Assembly (NCBI GenBank): GCA_017848855.1
Contig: JAFIHF010000021.1
Coordinates: 1 to 64,000 of the forward strand
Reading direction: 5' to 3'
Length of the DNA stretch: 64,000 nucleotides
From: Rhodanobacter denitrificans
GTDB taxonomy: Bacteria; Pseudomonadota; Gammaproteobacteria; Xanthomonadales; Rhodanobacteraceae
In this document: positions 9,468-16,891 of the stretch, one piece after another
Position numbering within the stretch: position 1 is the stretch's first letter
Layout: each line of letters starts with the position of its first letter
Notes under the pieces: model-generated
What the model saw: only the letters and a program-made list of their open reading frames with translations
The model's database searches: none
Told to the model about the DNA's origin: nothing
Translations under genes and position numbers: made by a program

Positions 9468-10275
9468 GCGCCGCCTGCGGCGCGATGCGTTCCAAGTGAT
9501 CGGCCAACGTGGCGCGCGAGAGCTCGCCCATCACCTGGTCGCGCAGAATGCCGTCGGCGTCGAGGAACAGCGTGGTGGGATAGCCGTGCACGCCGTAGCG
9601 GGCGGACAGATCGAGGTTGGCGTCGACCAGCACATGCCGTGGCGCGAGGCCGGCCTGATGCAGGTAGCCGGCCACGGTGACGGCATCCTCACCTTGATTG
9701 GCGAACACGAAGCGCACTTGCGGCATGCGCTGCTGCGCTTCCACCAGCATCGGCAACTCGCGGCGGCACGGGCCGCACCAGGTGGCCCAGAGGTTCACCA
9801 CCAGCGGCTTGCCGCGCAGCGAGGGCAGCGCAAGCTCATGGCCATCCAGATCGTGCAGGGCGATGGCCGGCAGGGGTTGTTGCGTCGCCTGGCGCAACTG
9901 CAGCGCGGTCAGCGTGGCGAGGCCCCAGCCCAGTACGCCCACCGCCACGCTCGCGGCCAGCGCCTTGCGCAGCGCCGGGCGGCGCCAGCCGATCAGCAGC
10001 GCCGCCAGCACGAGGCCGATCACCGCAGCCACGGGATCGAAGCCGCCGTCGCGCAGGTTGAGGATGCTCCACGGCCGTTCGAGATACTGCTGGCGCCAGC
10101 CGATCACGTACATCGTGCGCGCCAGCAGCAGGCCGGCGCCGAGCGCGAGGTACAGCGCGCCGCCCGCATCGGGCAGGCCGCGCTTGCGCAGGAAACCGGC
10201 ACAGCCGAGCGCGGCGACGAGGCCGAACAGCAGGGCGAGCAAGGCGGTGGGGAAGGCGAAGGGACCGAGGTTCAC
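9454..10275 (-). CDS. Membrane-anchored thioredoxin-like protein (TlpA/ResA type with Lgt-like N-terminus)
   Basis: A 273-residue fusion. The first about 130 residues are membrane segments resembling the prolipoprotein diacylglyceryl transferase fold (for example RTMYVIGWRQQY). The C-terminal half is a periplasmic redoxin domain with the active-site motif WCGPC near residue 167 and a cis-Pro loop in VHGYPTTLF. It probably keeps periplasmic thiols reduced. It is the last gene of the minus-strand sulfur/redox operon, 9 bp after the TauE-like gene. Thioredoxins of this kind (SoxW) accompany thiosulfate-oxidation genes in other bacteria; that role here is an inference. Confidence 0.85.
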   Translation of the reverse strand: MNLGPFAFPTALLALLFGLVAALGCAGFLRKRGLPDAGGALYLALGAGLLLARTMYVIGWRQQYLERPWSILNLRDGGFDPVAAVIGLVLAALLIGWRRPALRKALAASVAVGVLGWGLATLTALQLRQATQQPLPAIALHDLDGHELALPSLRGKPLVVNLWATWCGPCRRELPMLVEAQQRMPQVRFVFANQGEDAVTVAGYLHQAGLAPRHVLVDANLDLSARYGVHGYPTTLFLDADGILRDQVMGELSRATLADHLERIAPQAAPPRH

Positions 10276-10284
10276 AAGCGGTGC

Positions 10285-11049
10285 TCAGGCATGCAGATTG
10301 CGCACCAACATGTACACGGCCACCGCCACGATGGCCAGCGCGAACACCAGGTTGAGCGCGCCGCGAGTGCGCGCCAGCCGCCGCGCGAGGCGCGCGCCGA
10401 GCCAGCCGCCGCCCACGCCGCCGGCCACGAACAGCGCGGCCACGCGCCAGTCGACCAGCCCGGAGGCGGCGTAGTTGATCGCGGTGGCGGTGGCGAACGC
10501 GCCCACCGCGAGCAGCGAGCTGCCGATCGCCGCGATGATCTCCATGCCGCTGGCGAAGATCAGCCCCGGCACGATCAGGAAGCCGCCGCCGATGCCGAAG
10601 AAGCCGGCCAGCGCGCCCGCGCCGAAGCCGGTGGCGCCGAGGCGCGGATACAACTGCGGCTTCGGATAGCTGCTCTGCGCGCCGTTGTGCCGGCCGCGCA
10701 GCATCAGCGCCGCCACCACCAGCATCAGGAGCGCGAACAGCACCAGCAGGTGCTGGCCGTCCACGCGCTTGCCCAGGCTGGAGCCGGCGAACGCGCCCAG
10801 CACGCCGGCGGCCGCGAACGCGAGCGCGGCCGGCCAGCGCACGTGGCCGGCGCGCGCGTGCGGGATCAGGTTCGCGTAGGCGTTCGCGCCCACCGCCACC
10901 GCGCTGGTGCCGATCGCGAGGTGCGGATCGGACAGACCCACCACGTACAGCAGCATCGGCGTGGCGAGGATGGAGCCGCCGCCGCCGATCAGCGCCAGCG
11001 AGAAGCCCACCAGCGCGCCGCAGGCCAGCGCCAGCAGATCGGCCAGCAT
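10285..11049 (-). CDS. TauE/SafE (TSUP) family sulfite/organosulfonate exporter
   Basis: Inner-membrane protein of 254 residues with about seven to eight hydrophobic segments. It has the two internally repeated TSUP motifs: GGGGSILATPML early and FGIGGGFLIVPGL in the second half. Family members export sulfite, sulfoacetate or related anions. The ATG at 11049 overlaps the upstream TGA by one base (TGATG), giving tight coupling to the DUF442 gene. The same pairing of DUF442 and TSUP genes is familiar from sulfide and sulfite handling loci. Confidence 0.9.
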   Translation of the reverse strand: MLADLLALACGALVGFSLALIGGGGSILATPMLLYVVGLSDPHLAIGTSAVAVGANAYANLIPHARAGHVRWPAALAFAAAGVLGAFAGSSLGKRVDGQHLLVLFALLMLVVAALMLRGRHNGAQSSYPKPQLYPRLGATGFGAGALAGFFGIGGGFLIVPGLIFASGMEIIAAIGSSLLAVGAFATATAINYAASGLVDWRVAALFVAGGVGGGWLGARLARRLARTRGALNLVFALAIVAVAVYMLVRNLHA

Positions 11050-11483
11050 CAGCGCGGCGCCGCCGGCGTGCCACGCCGCAGCACGGCGGGATCGAGCGCG
11101 TAGCCGGCGTCGGCGGCGAGGCGCGCGATGTGTTCCGGCCCCAGCGCATCCGCCATCGCCAGCGCCCACAGGTGGATCGAGCGCGTGCCGCTGCGGCAGA
11201 ACGCGAGCACCGGCGCGGGCAGCTCGCGCAGGGCGGCGGCGAACGCCACCACGTCGGCGTCGTGCCATTGCCCGGAGCGGATCGGCAGCTCGCGCCAGGC
11301 GAGGCCGTGCGCCTGTGCCGCCTGCGCGAGTGCGGCGTTGGCGGGCTGGTCCGCCGCTTCGCCGTCGGGGCGGTTGCAGACCAGGCTGCGCCAGCCCTGC
11401 GCGGCCAGCGCGGCGATGTCGTCCACCGTCAGCTGGGCGGCCACGCCGAACGCGGGCGTGAGGCGATGCACCGGCGCGCTCAT
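11049..11483 (-). CDS. DUF442 / TIGR01244 family sulfur transferase-phosphatase domain protein
   Basis: A 144-residue cytosolic protein of the beta-lactamase-hydrolase-like (BLH, DUF442) family. It has the Cys-X5-Arg loop FCRSGTRS with Cys96, shared by tyrosine phosphatases and rhodanese-like sulfurtransferases, and VCNRPDGE earlier in the chain. In sulfide-oxidation proteins this domain carries persulfide chemistry. The start codon overlaps the stop of the upstream cytochrome in an ATGA and its stop overlaps the TauE start, so it sits mid-operon. Activity is inferred from family and context. Confidence 0.82.
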   Translation of the reverse strand: MSAPVHRLTPAFGVAAQLTVDDIAALAAQGWRSLVCNRPDGEAADQPANAALAQAAQAHGLAWRELPIRSGQWHDADVVAFAAALRELPAPVLAFCRSGTRSIHLWALAMADALGPEHIARLAADAGYALDPAVLRRGTPAAPR

Positions 11484-12427
11484 TTCGACGGCTCGCTGCC
11501 GAGCAGGTGGCCGTTCACCGTGGTGCCGTACAGCGACAGCGGCGTGTCGTGGTACTTCGCGCGGGTGGCGGCCACGTCGCCGGTGTAGCGCGGGTCCTGC
11601 GGGCGCTCGTGCGCGTCCATGTACATCGCCACGTCCCAGGCGTCCTGGTCGCTGAGCGTGCCGCCGCGGCTGAGCGGCATGTTCGCCTTGATGAAGGCGG
11701 CGGCGTTGTCGAGCTGGTGCATGCCCGCGCCCCAGTTGAACGACTGCGCGCCCCACAGCGGCGGGAACACGTTGCGCCCGGCCACCTGCTGGCCCTGGCC
11801 GTCGGCGCCGTGGCACAGCGCGCAGTCCTTCGCGTAGACCGCGGCGCCGCGCGCGTAGTCGGGCGGCTGCGGCGGCTTGAAGCCCTGCTTGGGATAGCCC
11901 GCGCCGGCCAGCGTCACGCCGGTGGGCGCGCCCTTGGCCATCCACCATGCATAACTTTGCAGCGCCACGATCACCTCGCTGTCCAGCGGCGGCGCCTTGC
12001 CGTTCATGCTGTAGCGGAAGCAGCCCTGCAGGCGCTCGCCGAAGCTGTTCACGTGGCCGTCCTTCTTGCGGTACTGCGGGTACACGCCCCAGGCGCCCCA
12101 CAGCGGCGCGGAGTTCGCGAGCCGGCCCGCGTCGAGATGGCAGTTGCTGCAGCTGAGGCCGTTGCCCACGAACTCGCGCGCGTGCGCAGGCGTGTCGGTG
12201 AAGATCGCCATGCCGCGGCGGATCTCCTCGCCCAGCGGGCCGGCGGGAATGTCGGCTTCGGACGGCGGCGTGAACGCGGGCTGCGCCTTGGCCTTTGCCG
12301 GCTCGCTTGCGGTTTTCGCCACGCTGGCGGCGGGCGCGGGCTTCGCGGCGGCCGGCGCTTCCGGCGTCGGATGCGAGCACGCGGCGAGTGCGAACGCGCC
12401 CAGCAGCGCGATGGGCAGGGACTTCAT
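11480..12427 (-). CDS. tsdA: TsdA-like diheme cytochrome c (thiosulfate dehydrogenase family)
   Basis: A 315-residue exported lipoprotein: MKSLPIALLGAFALAAC gives a lipobox (LAAC), followed by an Ala/Pro/Lys-rich linker to about residue 50. Two c-type heme motifs are visible, CSNCH near residue 92 and CALCH near residue 202. Around the first are features typical of TsdA: SCSNCHLDAGR, the YPQYRKKDG segment and GCFRYSMNGK. TsdA couples two thiosulfates to tetrathionate in the periplasm, passing electrons to a partner cytochrome. The upstream c4-like cytochrome, overlapping by ATGA, is the obvious partner. Substrate direction cannot be read from sequence. Confidence 0.82.
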   Translation of the reverse strand: MKSLPIALLGAFALAACSHPTPEAPAAAKPAPAASVAKTASEPAKAKAQPAFTPPSEADIPAGPLGEEIRRGMAIFTDTPAHAREFVGNGLSCSNCHLDAGRLANSAPLWGAWGVYPQYRKKDGHVNSFGERLQGCFRYSMNGKAPPLDSEVIVALQSYAWWMAKGAPTGVTLAGAGYPKQGFKPPQPPDYARGAAVYAKDCALCHGADGQGQQVAGRNVFPPLWGAQSFNWGAGMHQLDNAAAFIKANMPLSRGGTLSDQDAWDVAMYMDAHERPQDPRYTGDVAATRAKYHDTPLSLYGTTVNGHLLGSEPSK

Positions 12428-13152
12428 GGCGCACCCTCCTTGCGCGGCAGCGGCTGCCCGGCGAACCAGCCGGCCACGGCCTGGATCTCCTGCGGCGTGA
12501 GCTGCCTGGCGACGTGCTGCATCAGTTGCAGCGGATCGTTGCGGCGCGTGCCCTGTTGCCAGGCCTTGAGCTGCGCTTCGATATAGGCGGCGGACTGGCC
12601 GGCCAACGGCGGGAAATTCGCGCCCACACCCACGCCGCCGGGGCCGTGGCACTGCACGCAGCCCGGCACGCCGCGGCTCCAGTCGCCGCGCGTGGCCAGC
12701 CGTTCGCCGGCAGCGTCCGGCGTTGCGGCCGGCTTGGCGAAACGCGCGGGCAGCGGCAGCGCGCTGTAGTACTTCGCCAGCGCCGCGCGCTCGTCTTCAC
12801 TGAGCGCGCTGGCATTCGGCTGCATCACTGCGTTCGTGCGCGTGCCGTTCGCGAAATCGTCGAGCTGGCGCTGCAGGTAGGCCGCGTCGAGGCCGGCGAG
12901 GCGCGGATAGCCGCTCGCTTCCGTGCCGCCGCCGTCGGCGCCGTGGCAGGCCATGCAGGGCGCGGCGCCCTTGCCGTTGCCTTGCTGCGTGATGGTCTCG
13001 GCATCGGTGGCGTTGACGGCGAAGGGAACGGCGCAGACCAGTGCGGCTATCGCGCCGGCGAGCCGCCAGCTCCGGCCGGATCGCGCGCCAAGTCGCTGGG
13101 CCCCAGCTTGCACTGGGGCGACGGTGAGGTTTCCGGCGGCGGCACGTGGCAT
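12424..13152 (-). CDS. Diheme cytochrome c4-like protein
   Basis: Periplasmic electron carrier of 242 residues with two similar heme domains: CMACH near residue 66 and CVQCH near residue 166, each followed by a YLQ/YIEAQL helix, as in cytochrome c4. The N-terminus is unusual. About 30 residues, including VAPVQAGAQRLG, precede the hydrophobic signal core, and part of that stretch is encoded by a dispersed repeat fragment (13098-13110). ATG 13152 has GAGG eight bases upstream; a TTG at 13158 is possible. The gene probably delivers electrons from the TsdA-like protein, whose start overlaps its stop. Confidence 0.85.
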   Translation of the reverse strand: MPRAAAGNLTVAPVQAGAQRLGARSGRSWRLAGAIAALVCAVPFAVNATDAETITQQGNGKGAAPCMACHGADGGGTEASGYPRLAGLDAAYLQRQLDDFANGTRTNAVMQPNASALSEDERAALAKYYSALPLPARFAKPAATPDAAGERLATRGDWSRGVPGCVQCHGPGGVGVGANFPPLAGQSAAYIEAQLKAWQQGTRRNDPLQLMQHVARQLTPQEIQAVAGWFAGQPLPRKEGAP

Positions 13153-13162
13153 CGGCAAGCCC

Positions 13163-14101
13163 TCACTTCGGCGGCTGGAAGCCGTACTTGCGGTAGATCG
13201 CCTGCGCGGTCGGACTCTGCATGAAGGCGAGGAAATCCTTCGCCGCCTGCGGATGCGGGGCGGCCTTCAGGCGTGCGGCGGTGTAGGTGGCGACGGCGTT
13301 CTGCTCGGCGGGAATCGCCACCGTCTCGACCGGATGGTGCAGCACCTGCTCCTGGAAATACGCCTCGGTGGACCACACCGGCGCCGCGTCGGATTCGCCC
13401 TGCAGCACGCGCAGCGGCGACTGGCGGTGATGGATGGTGGTGAGGAAGGTGCTGCCATCCTGCACCTTGCTCACCATGACCGCGTGGTCCAGCGCCTCGC
13501 CGCCGGCCTTGCGGTAGCCGGCCTCGATCTGTTTCGCGATGCCTTCCCACGCGGGGTTCGGCATGCTCACCCGCACGTCGGCGCGGCCGAGGTCCTTCAG
13601 GCCCTCGACGTGTTTCGGATTGCCCTTCGCGACCAGGATCGCCAGCGGGTTGCGCGCGTAGTCGGCCGTGGCGGCGAACCAGTCGTGTTCTTTTTGCAGA
13701 CGCTCGACCGCGCCCTTGCCGGCCGTATAGACGTCCGGCTTGGCGGTGATGCGCAGGTTGCCCATCACCAGCGCGCCGCCGGCGATCTGCTTGGCGAGGA
13801 TGCCGGGCGGCAGCGTCTCCACGAACACGCGCTGGTATTCGGGATGCGCCTGCTTGAACGCGGCGACCAGGTCGTGCACCACCATGAACTGGTTGCCGGC
13901 GAAGAACACCGTGAGCTGCGGATCGACCACGTCGCCGTGCAGGTCGGCGATCGCGTCGAACGGTGGCACGCTGAACTGCAGGCCTTCGGGGGGCGGGTTC
14001 CAGGGCGGGAGGTAGTCGGGTTTGGTTTTGTCGGCGGCTTGGGCGGTGCAGGCGAAGGCGAGCAGAGCCGCCAGCAGCAATCGGCGTGGATGCAGTCGCA
14101 T
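13163..14101 (-). CDS. Orphan periplasmic substrate-binding protein (ModA/SBP_bac_11-like)
   Basis: A 312-residue exported protein (signal MRLHPRRLLLAALLAFACTAQA) of the type II extracellular solute-binding fold. Visible are VFFAGNQFMVVHDLVAAFKQ near the start and the hinge region YARNPLAILVAKGNPK. It ends in DFLAFMQSPTAQAIYRKYGF, typical of molybdate/sulfate-type binding proteins. No ABC permease or ATPase gene lies nearby. Instead it sits between a DsrE-like gene and two cytochromes in one operon. It may bind a sulfur oxyanion for the neighbouring enzymes, which is an inference. The start ATG follows AGGGAA. Confidence 0.75.
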   Translation of the reverse strand: MRLHPRRLLLAALLAFACTAQAADKTKPDYLPPWNPPPEGLQFSVPPFDAIADLHGDVVDPQLTVFFAGNQFMVVHDLVAAFKQAHPEYQRVFVETLPPGILAKQIAGGALVMGNLRITAKPDVYTAGKGAVERLQKEHDWFAATADYARNPLAILVAKGNPKHVEGLKDLGRADVRVSMPNPAWEGIAKQIEAGYRKAGGEALDHAVMVSKVQDGSTFLTTIHHRQSPLRVLQGESDAAPVWSTEAYFQEQVLHHPVETVAIPAEQNAVATYTAARLKAAPHPQAAKDFLAFMQSPTAQAIYRKYGFQPPK

Positions 14102-14136
14102 GTCGTAGTTCCCTGGAGCAAGAGCGCGTGTCTGAT

Positions 14137-14251
14137 GCTCAAAAAGTGCGTCCTGCACTTTTTGAGCTCGCCGAGGCCGACAAAGCCGGCCTCGGCTCCG
14201 TTCGAGCAGGCGCGTGCCGCGCCTGCTCGACGTCGGGCCAGCCATGGCCCG
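14137..14251. repeat. Four consecutive hairpins in a 189-bp operon gap
   Basis: Four separate perfect inverted repeats lie head to tail between the DsrE-like gene and the binding-protein gene: 14137-14149/14155-14167 (13 bp, 5-nt loop), 14170-14179/14187-14196 (10 bp), 14202-14214/14218-14230 (13 bp, 3-nt loop) and 14234-14240/14245-14251 (7 bp). Read on the transcript they would form a series of stem-loops, which could stabilise or terminate the upstream message. The stems are unrelated in sequence. Confidence 0.85.
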
Positions 14252-14289
14252 AATCCCCGCTCCGTCGAGCGGTTCGGTGCCGCGTGGCG

Positions 14290-14829
14290 TTACAGGGGCA
14301 TGAGGGCGTAGCCCTGCTGCTGCAGCTCGGTGATCGTGGTGAGCGCGGACAGCGCCACTTCCACGTCCTTCGCCACCCAGGCGTACTCGAAGTGGTTCTC
14401 GGCCACCGCCTGCCCGCACACCGCCACCGTGACACCCGCCTTGCGCAGCTGCGCGATCGCGGCGAGGTTGGGGTTGGCCACGCCGAACTTCGCGCGGTAG
14501 TGCGCGTCATCCAGCACCAGCGCGGTGGCCGGGCCGTAGGCGATCGCGACGAACTTCAGGTGGTCGAGCGGCACGCCCGAGGCGGCGTACAGGTTCACCG
14601 TGCGCGCCACCCGCTCCAGCGCGGGGTTGACCTCGTCGGGCTTGGCGCTGGGTTTGGTCATCGAGAACACCACCTTGTAGGTGGCGTTGCGGTCGGGCAG
14701 GAACGCCGCGTGCGGCACCGGATGGGTTGCGCCGGCGGCGGTGATGGCGGGCGCCTGGCTGTCGGCCGCCAGCGCGGCGGCGGGCAGCAGGCTGAGCACG
14801 AGCAGACCGGAAAGCAGTGGACGGAGCAT
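14290..14829 (-). CDS. Exported DsrE-family protein
   Basis: A 179-residue protein with a cleavable signal (MLRPLLSGLLVLSLLPAAALA) and a DsrE/DsrF-like fold: VVFSMTKP as first strand, LKFVAIAYGPA in the middle and GVTVAVCGQAV carrying the single likely functional Cys, followed by NHFEYAWVAKDVEVA. Cytosolic DsrE proteins carry sulfur as a persulfide. A periplasmic member beside TsdA-like and DUF442 genes suggests handling of reduced sulfur outside the cytoplasm. It is the first gene of the minus-strand operon, with about 100 bp to the upstream XRE regulator on the same strand. Confidence 0.82.
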   Translation of the reverse strand: MLRPLLSGLLVLSLLPAAALAADSQAPAITAAGATHPVPHAAFLPDRNATYKVVFSMTKPSAKPDEVNPALERVARTVNLYAASGVPLDHLKFVAIAYGPATALVLDDAHYRAKFGVANPNLAAIAQLRKAGVTVAVCGQAVAENHFEYAWVAKDVEVALSALTTITELQQQGYALMPL

Positions 14830-14932
14830 GGCGACCTCGATGCGTGGCGGCGCGGATCAGCGTCGGCGCATGCTAGGCCGGCCCGCACCGATAAGCCAAG
14901 GCGTTTTTTGTGATCGCGGCGATAAGCTGTGC

Positions 14933-15781
14933 TTATGCCTTAGCCGGTTCCCGCAATAGCCGCGCGAGACGCGCAAAGGCCGCTTCGCCAACCTCGTCGG
15001 CGGGCACGAAGAAGAACACCGTGGCGCCGCTCGCGCGACCGTCTCGTATCGGCAGACGCGTGCAGTACACGTTGAAGATGCCCAACTCGGGATGGAACAG
15101 CGGCACCTGCAGCGTGCAGAGCGGCGCGGTCAGCTGTTGCCGCCACAAAGTGCAGAACTCCGGGCTGGCGGCCGACAACGCGGCGATCAAGGTATCGAAG
15201 CGCGCGTCGTCGGGATGCGCCGCCTGGTTCATGCGAAAGATGCCCAGGATGTTGCTCATCGTGTCCATGAAGTCCGGATACAGCCGCCGGCGCACCGGAT
15301 TGAGGAACGCGTTCCACACGTGGTTGCGCGCGAACGGCCCGCTCGGCGCGTCGAACGCGAACAGGAAATTGGCGGCGGCGTTCCAGGCCAATGCGTCGAA
15401 TGCCGGATCCAGCACGAAAGCCGGCCCGCGATAGCGCTCGATCAACGGCTGCAAGGCCGGCGTCAACTCGACCGCCGACACGGCCGGTTCGGGGTGCGCC
15501 ACGCCGGCCAGCGAGAACAGGTAGGCCTCGTCGGTGGGCGACAGCGCCAGCGCACGGGCAATGCGCGACAAGGCCGTTGCCGAGACGTTGATGTCGCGGC
15601 CCTGCTCCAGCCACGTGTACCAGGTGACGCCCACCTCGGCGAGCGCGGCCACCTCTTCGCGGCGCAAGCCGGGGGCCAGCCGGCGCCCGCCGCGCGGCAA
15701 GCCCACCGCCTCGGGCGCCAGCGCGGCGCGGCGCGCGCGCAGGAAGGCCTTCAACTCGCTGCGTTGCCGGGGATGCTGCAT
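14933..15781 (-). CDS. XRE/MmyB-type transcriptional regulator
   Basis: A 282-residue regulator. The N-terminal helix-turn-helix (about 1-80) contains GLRREEVAALAEVGVTWYTWLEQGRDI, written here by its flanks GLRREEV and WYTWLEQG. A larger MmyB-like ligand-binding domain follows (about 100-270). It has the family signature LAWNAAA and ends in AFARLARLL. These proteins usually repress a divergent oxidoreductase gene; none is present here. ATG 15781 is chosen since the conserved part begins right after it, although no strong ribosome-binding site is visible; a GTG at 15847 is an alternative. A 14-bp inverted repeat 100 bp upstream may be its operator. Confidence 0.86.
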   Translation of the reverse strand: MQHPRQRSELKAFLRARRAALAPEAVGLPRGGRRLAPGLRREEVAALAEVGVTWYTWLEQGRDINVSATALSRIARALALSPTDEAYLFSLAGVAHPEPAVSAVELTPALQPLIERYRGPAFVLDPAFDALAWNAAANFLFAFDAPSGPFARNHVWNAFLNPVRRRLYPDFMDTMSNILGIFRMNQAAHPDDARFDTLIAALSAASPEFCTLWRQQLTAPLCTLQVPLFHPELGIFNVYCTRLPIRDGRASGATVFFFVPADEVGEAAFARLARLLREPAKA

Positions 15782-15880
15782 GCGCGCGGTACCGGGTGGT
15801 GGTGGGAATACCAGCAGCGGGAACTGTCTCCCCAAGCTGCCGGCCACGGATTTATGGTGAGGCTACCCCACAGTTCCAAC

Positions 15881-15931
15881 GGATATCCCGGCCCATTGTC
15901 ACGGATGGCAGCTAACCGGGCCGGGATATCC
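15881..15931. promoter_or_regulatory. 14-bp inverted repeat, candidate operator
   Basis: Perfect inverted repeat GGATATCCCGGCCC (15881-15894) and GGGCCGGGATATCC (15918-15931) with a 23-nt spacer, lying between the XRE regulator and the small divergent gene at 16071. It could be a regulator site or a stable stem. No other copy was noticed in the window. The rest of 15782-16070 shows no gene. Confidence 0.45.
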
Positions 15932-16070
15932 CGCGGTTGCGTGCAACGCGCAGCCCCATTGGTCCCCTCGCACCTCGCTCCATGCACGTTCCGGATGGAA
16001 GCTCCGCGCGCGTCGCCGGTAACGTCGGGGCCAGGTCTCACGTCCCTGCTGTCATCAACAGGAGATCGAC

Positions 16071-16325
16071 ATGTCGTTGCTTTCCACCGATACCGATACC
16101 GACATCGCCGAAACCGATGCGCTGACCGATTTCGTGGTCAACGCGCAACTGATGCTGGACCCGGCTACGCCCGAGGCGGTGCGCCGCGGGGCCGAGCCGC
16201 GGCTACTCGCCGTGCTGCCCACGCTGCAGGCGCTGGGCGTGTTCGAGCTGTTCGCGATCCGCGACCCGGCCTTGGCCGCGATGGTGCGCGACGAGCTGGA
16301 GGTGCGTCGGCAACACCACGGCTGA
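16071..16325 (+). CDS. Small hypothetical protein (84 aa)
   Basis: An 84-residue acidic, probably helical cytosolic protein. It starts MSLLSTDTDTDIAETDALTD and has the later segment PRLLAVLPTLQALGVFELFA. A good ribosome-binding site (AGGAGATCGAC before the ATG) and ordinary codon use support it as a real gene. No family is recognised and no signal peptide or membrane helix is seen. It lies 73 bp upstream of the marR start, and the perfect palindrome of the marR promoter separates them, so it is probably a separate unit. Confidence 0.6.
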   Translation: MSLLSTDTDTDIAETDALTDFVVNAQLMLDPATPEAVRRGAEPRLLAVLPTLQALGVFELFAIRDPALAAMVRDELEVRRQHHG

Positions 16326-16352
16326 TCTTGCTGAAACAAAATTGAACGCACA

Positions 16353-16390
16353 TATATTTGCCTTGACAAATATACTTCGGGCAATAGAAT
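16353..16390 (+). promoter_or_regulatory. marR promoter with overlapping palindromic operator
   Basis: A -35 box TTGACA (16363-16368) and a -10 box TAGAAT (16385-16390) are 16 bp apart. An 8-bp perfect inverted repeat, TATATTTG (16353-16360) and CAAATATA (16367-16374) with a 6-nt spacer, covers the -35. This fits autorepression by the MarR protein. The predicted start point falls within a few bases of the marR ATG at 16399, so the mRNA would be almost leaderless. Confidence 0.7.
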
Positions 16391-16398
16391 GCGCGTCC

Positions 16399-16857
16399 AT
16401 GAACAGCGAGTCGATCGCCTACTCCAGCCAGCGCGAAAGCCTCGGCATCCTGCTGGGCCTGGTACGCGCCGAGATCGTGCGCACGATGGAGGCGGAGATC
16501 GCGGCCAAGGGCCTGGAGCTGCGGTTCACCCAGTTCCTGATACTGAAGCGGCTGGCGCGGCAGGGCCCGATGGGCGCCACCGAGCTGGCCCGCTCGGTGG
16601 AGCTGGACGGCGGCGCGATGACCCGCCAGCTCGACCAGCTGGAGAGCCGCGGCTACCTGCGCCGCTGCCCGCACGCGCAGGACCGGCGCGCGCTGCGCAT
16701 CGAGCTCACCGACGAAGGCACCGCGCTGTGGCGGCAGCTCACCGACTGCAACGACCGCGTGCTGAAGGCGGCCCAGCGTTCGCTGAACGCCACCGAGCGC
16801 AAGCAGCTGCACGACTACCTGGAGCGCGTGCTGCACGCGCTGCGCGACAAAGACTGA
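16399..16857 (+). CDS. MarR-family repressor of the efflux operon
   Basis: A 152-residue winged-helix regulator. The recognition region reads GATELARSVELDGGAMTRQLDQLE, flanked by LRFTQFLILKRLARQG. The wing contains DRRALRIELTDEG. It heads the set MarR, outer-membrane factor, EmrA and EmrB, the layout of emrRAB-type multidrug efflux systems. It most likely represses the operon until a phenolic or lipophilic inducer binds. Start chosen at MNSESIAYSS, directly after the promoter; an upstream ATG at 16342 would sit before the -35 box and is rejected. Confidence 0.9.
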   Translation: MNSESIAYSSQRESLGILLGLVRAEIVRTMEAEIAAKGLELRFTQFLILKRLARQGPMGATELARSVELDGGAMTRQLDQLESRGYLRRCPHAQDRRALRIELTDEGTALWRQLTDCNDRVLKAAQRSLNATERKQLHDYLERVLHALRDKD

Positions 16858-16891
16858 TCCACCTCCCCACCTGCTTCGGGACCGAAAGCTC

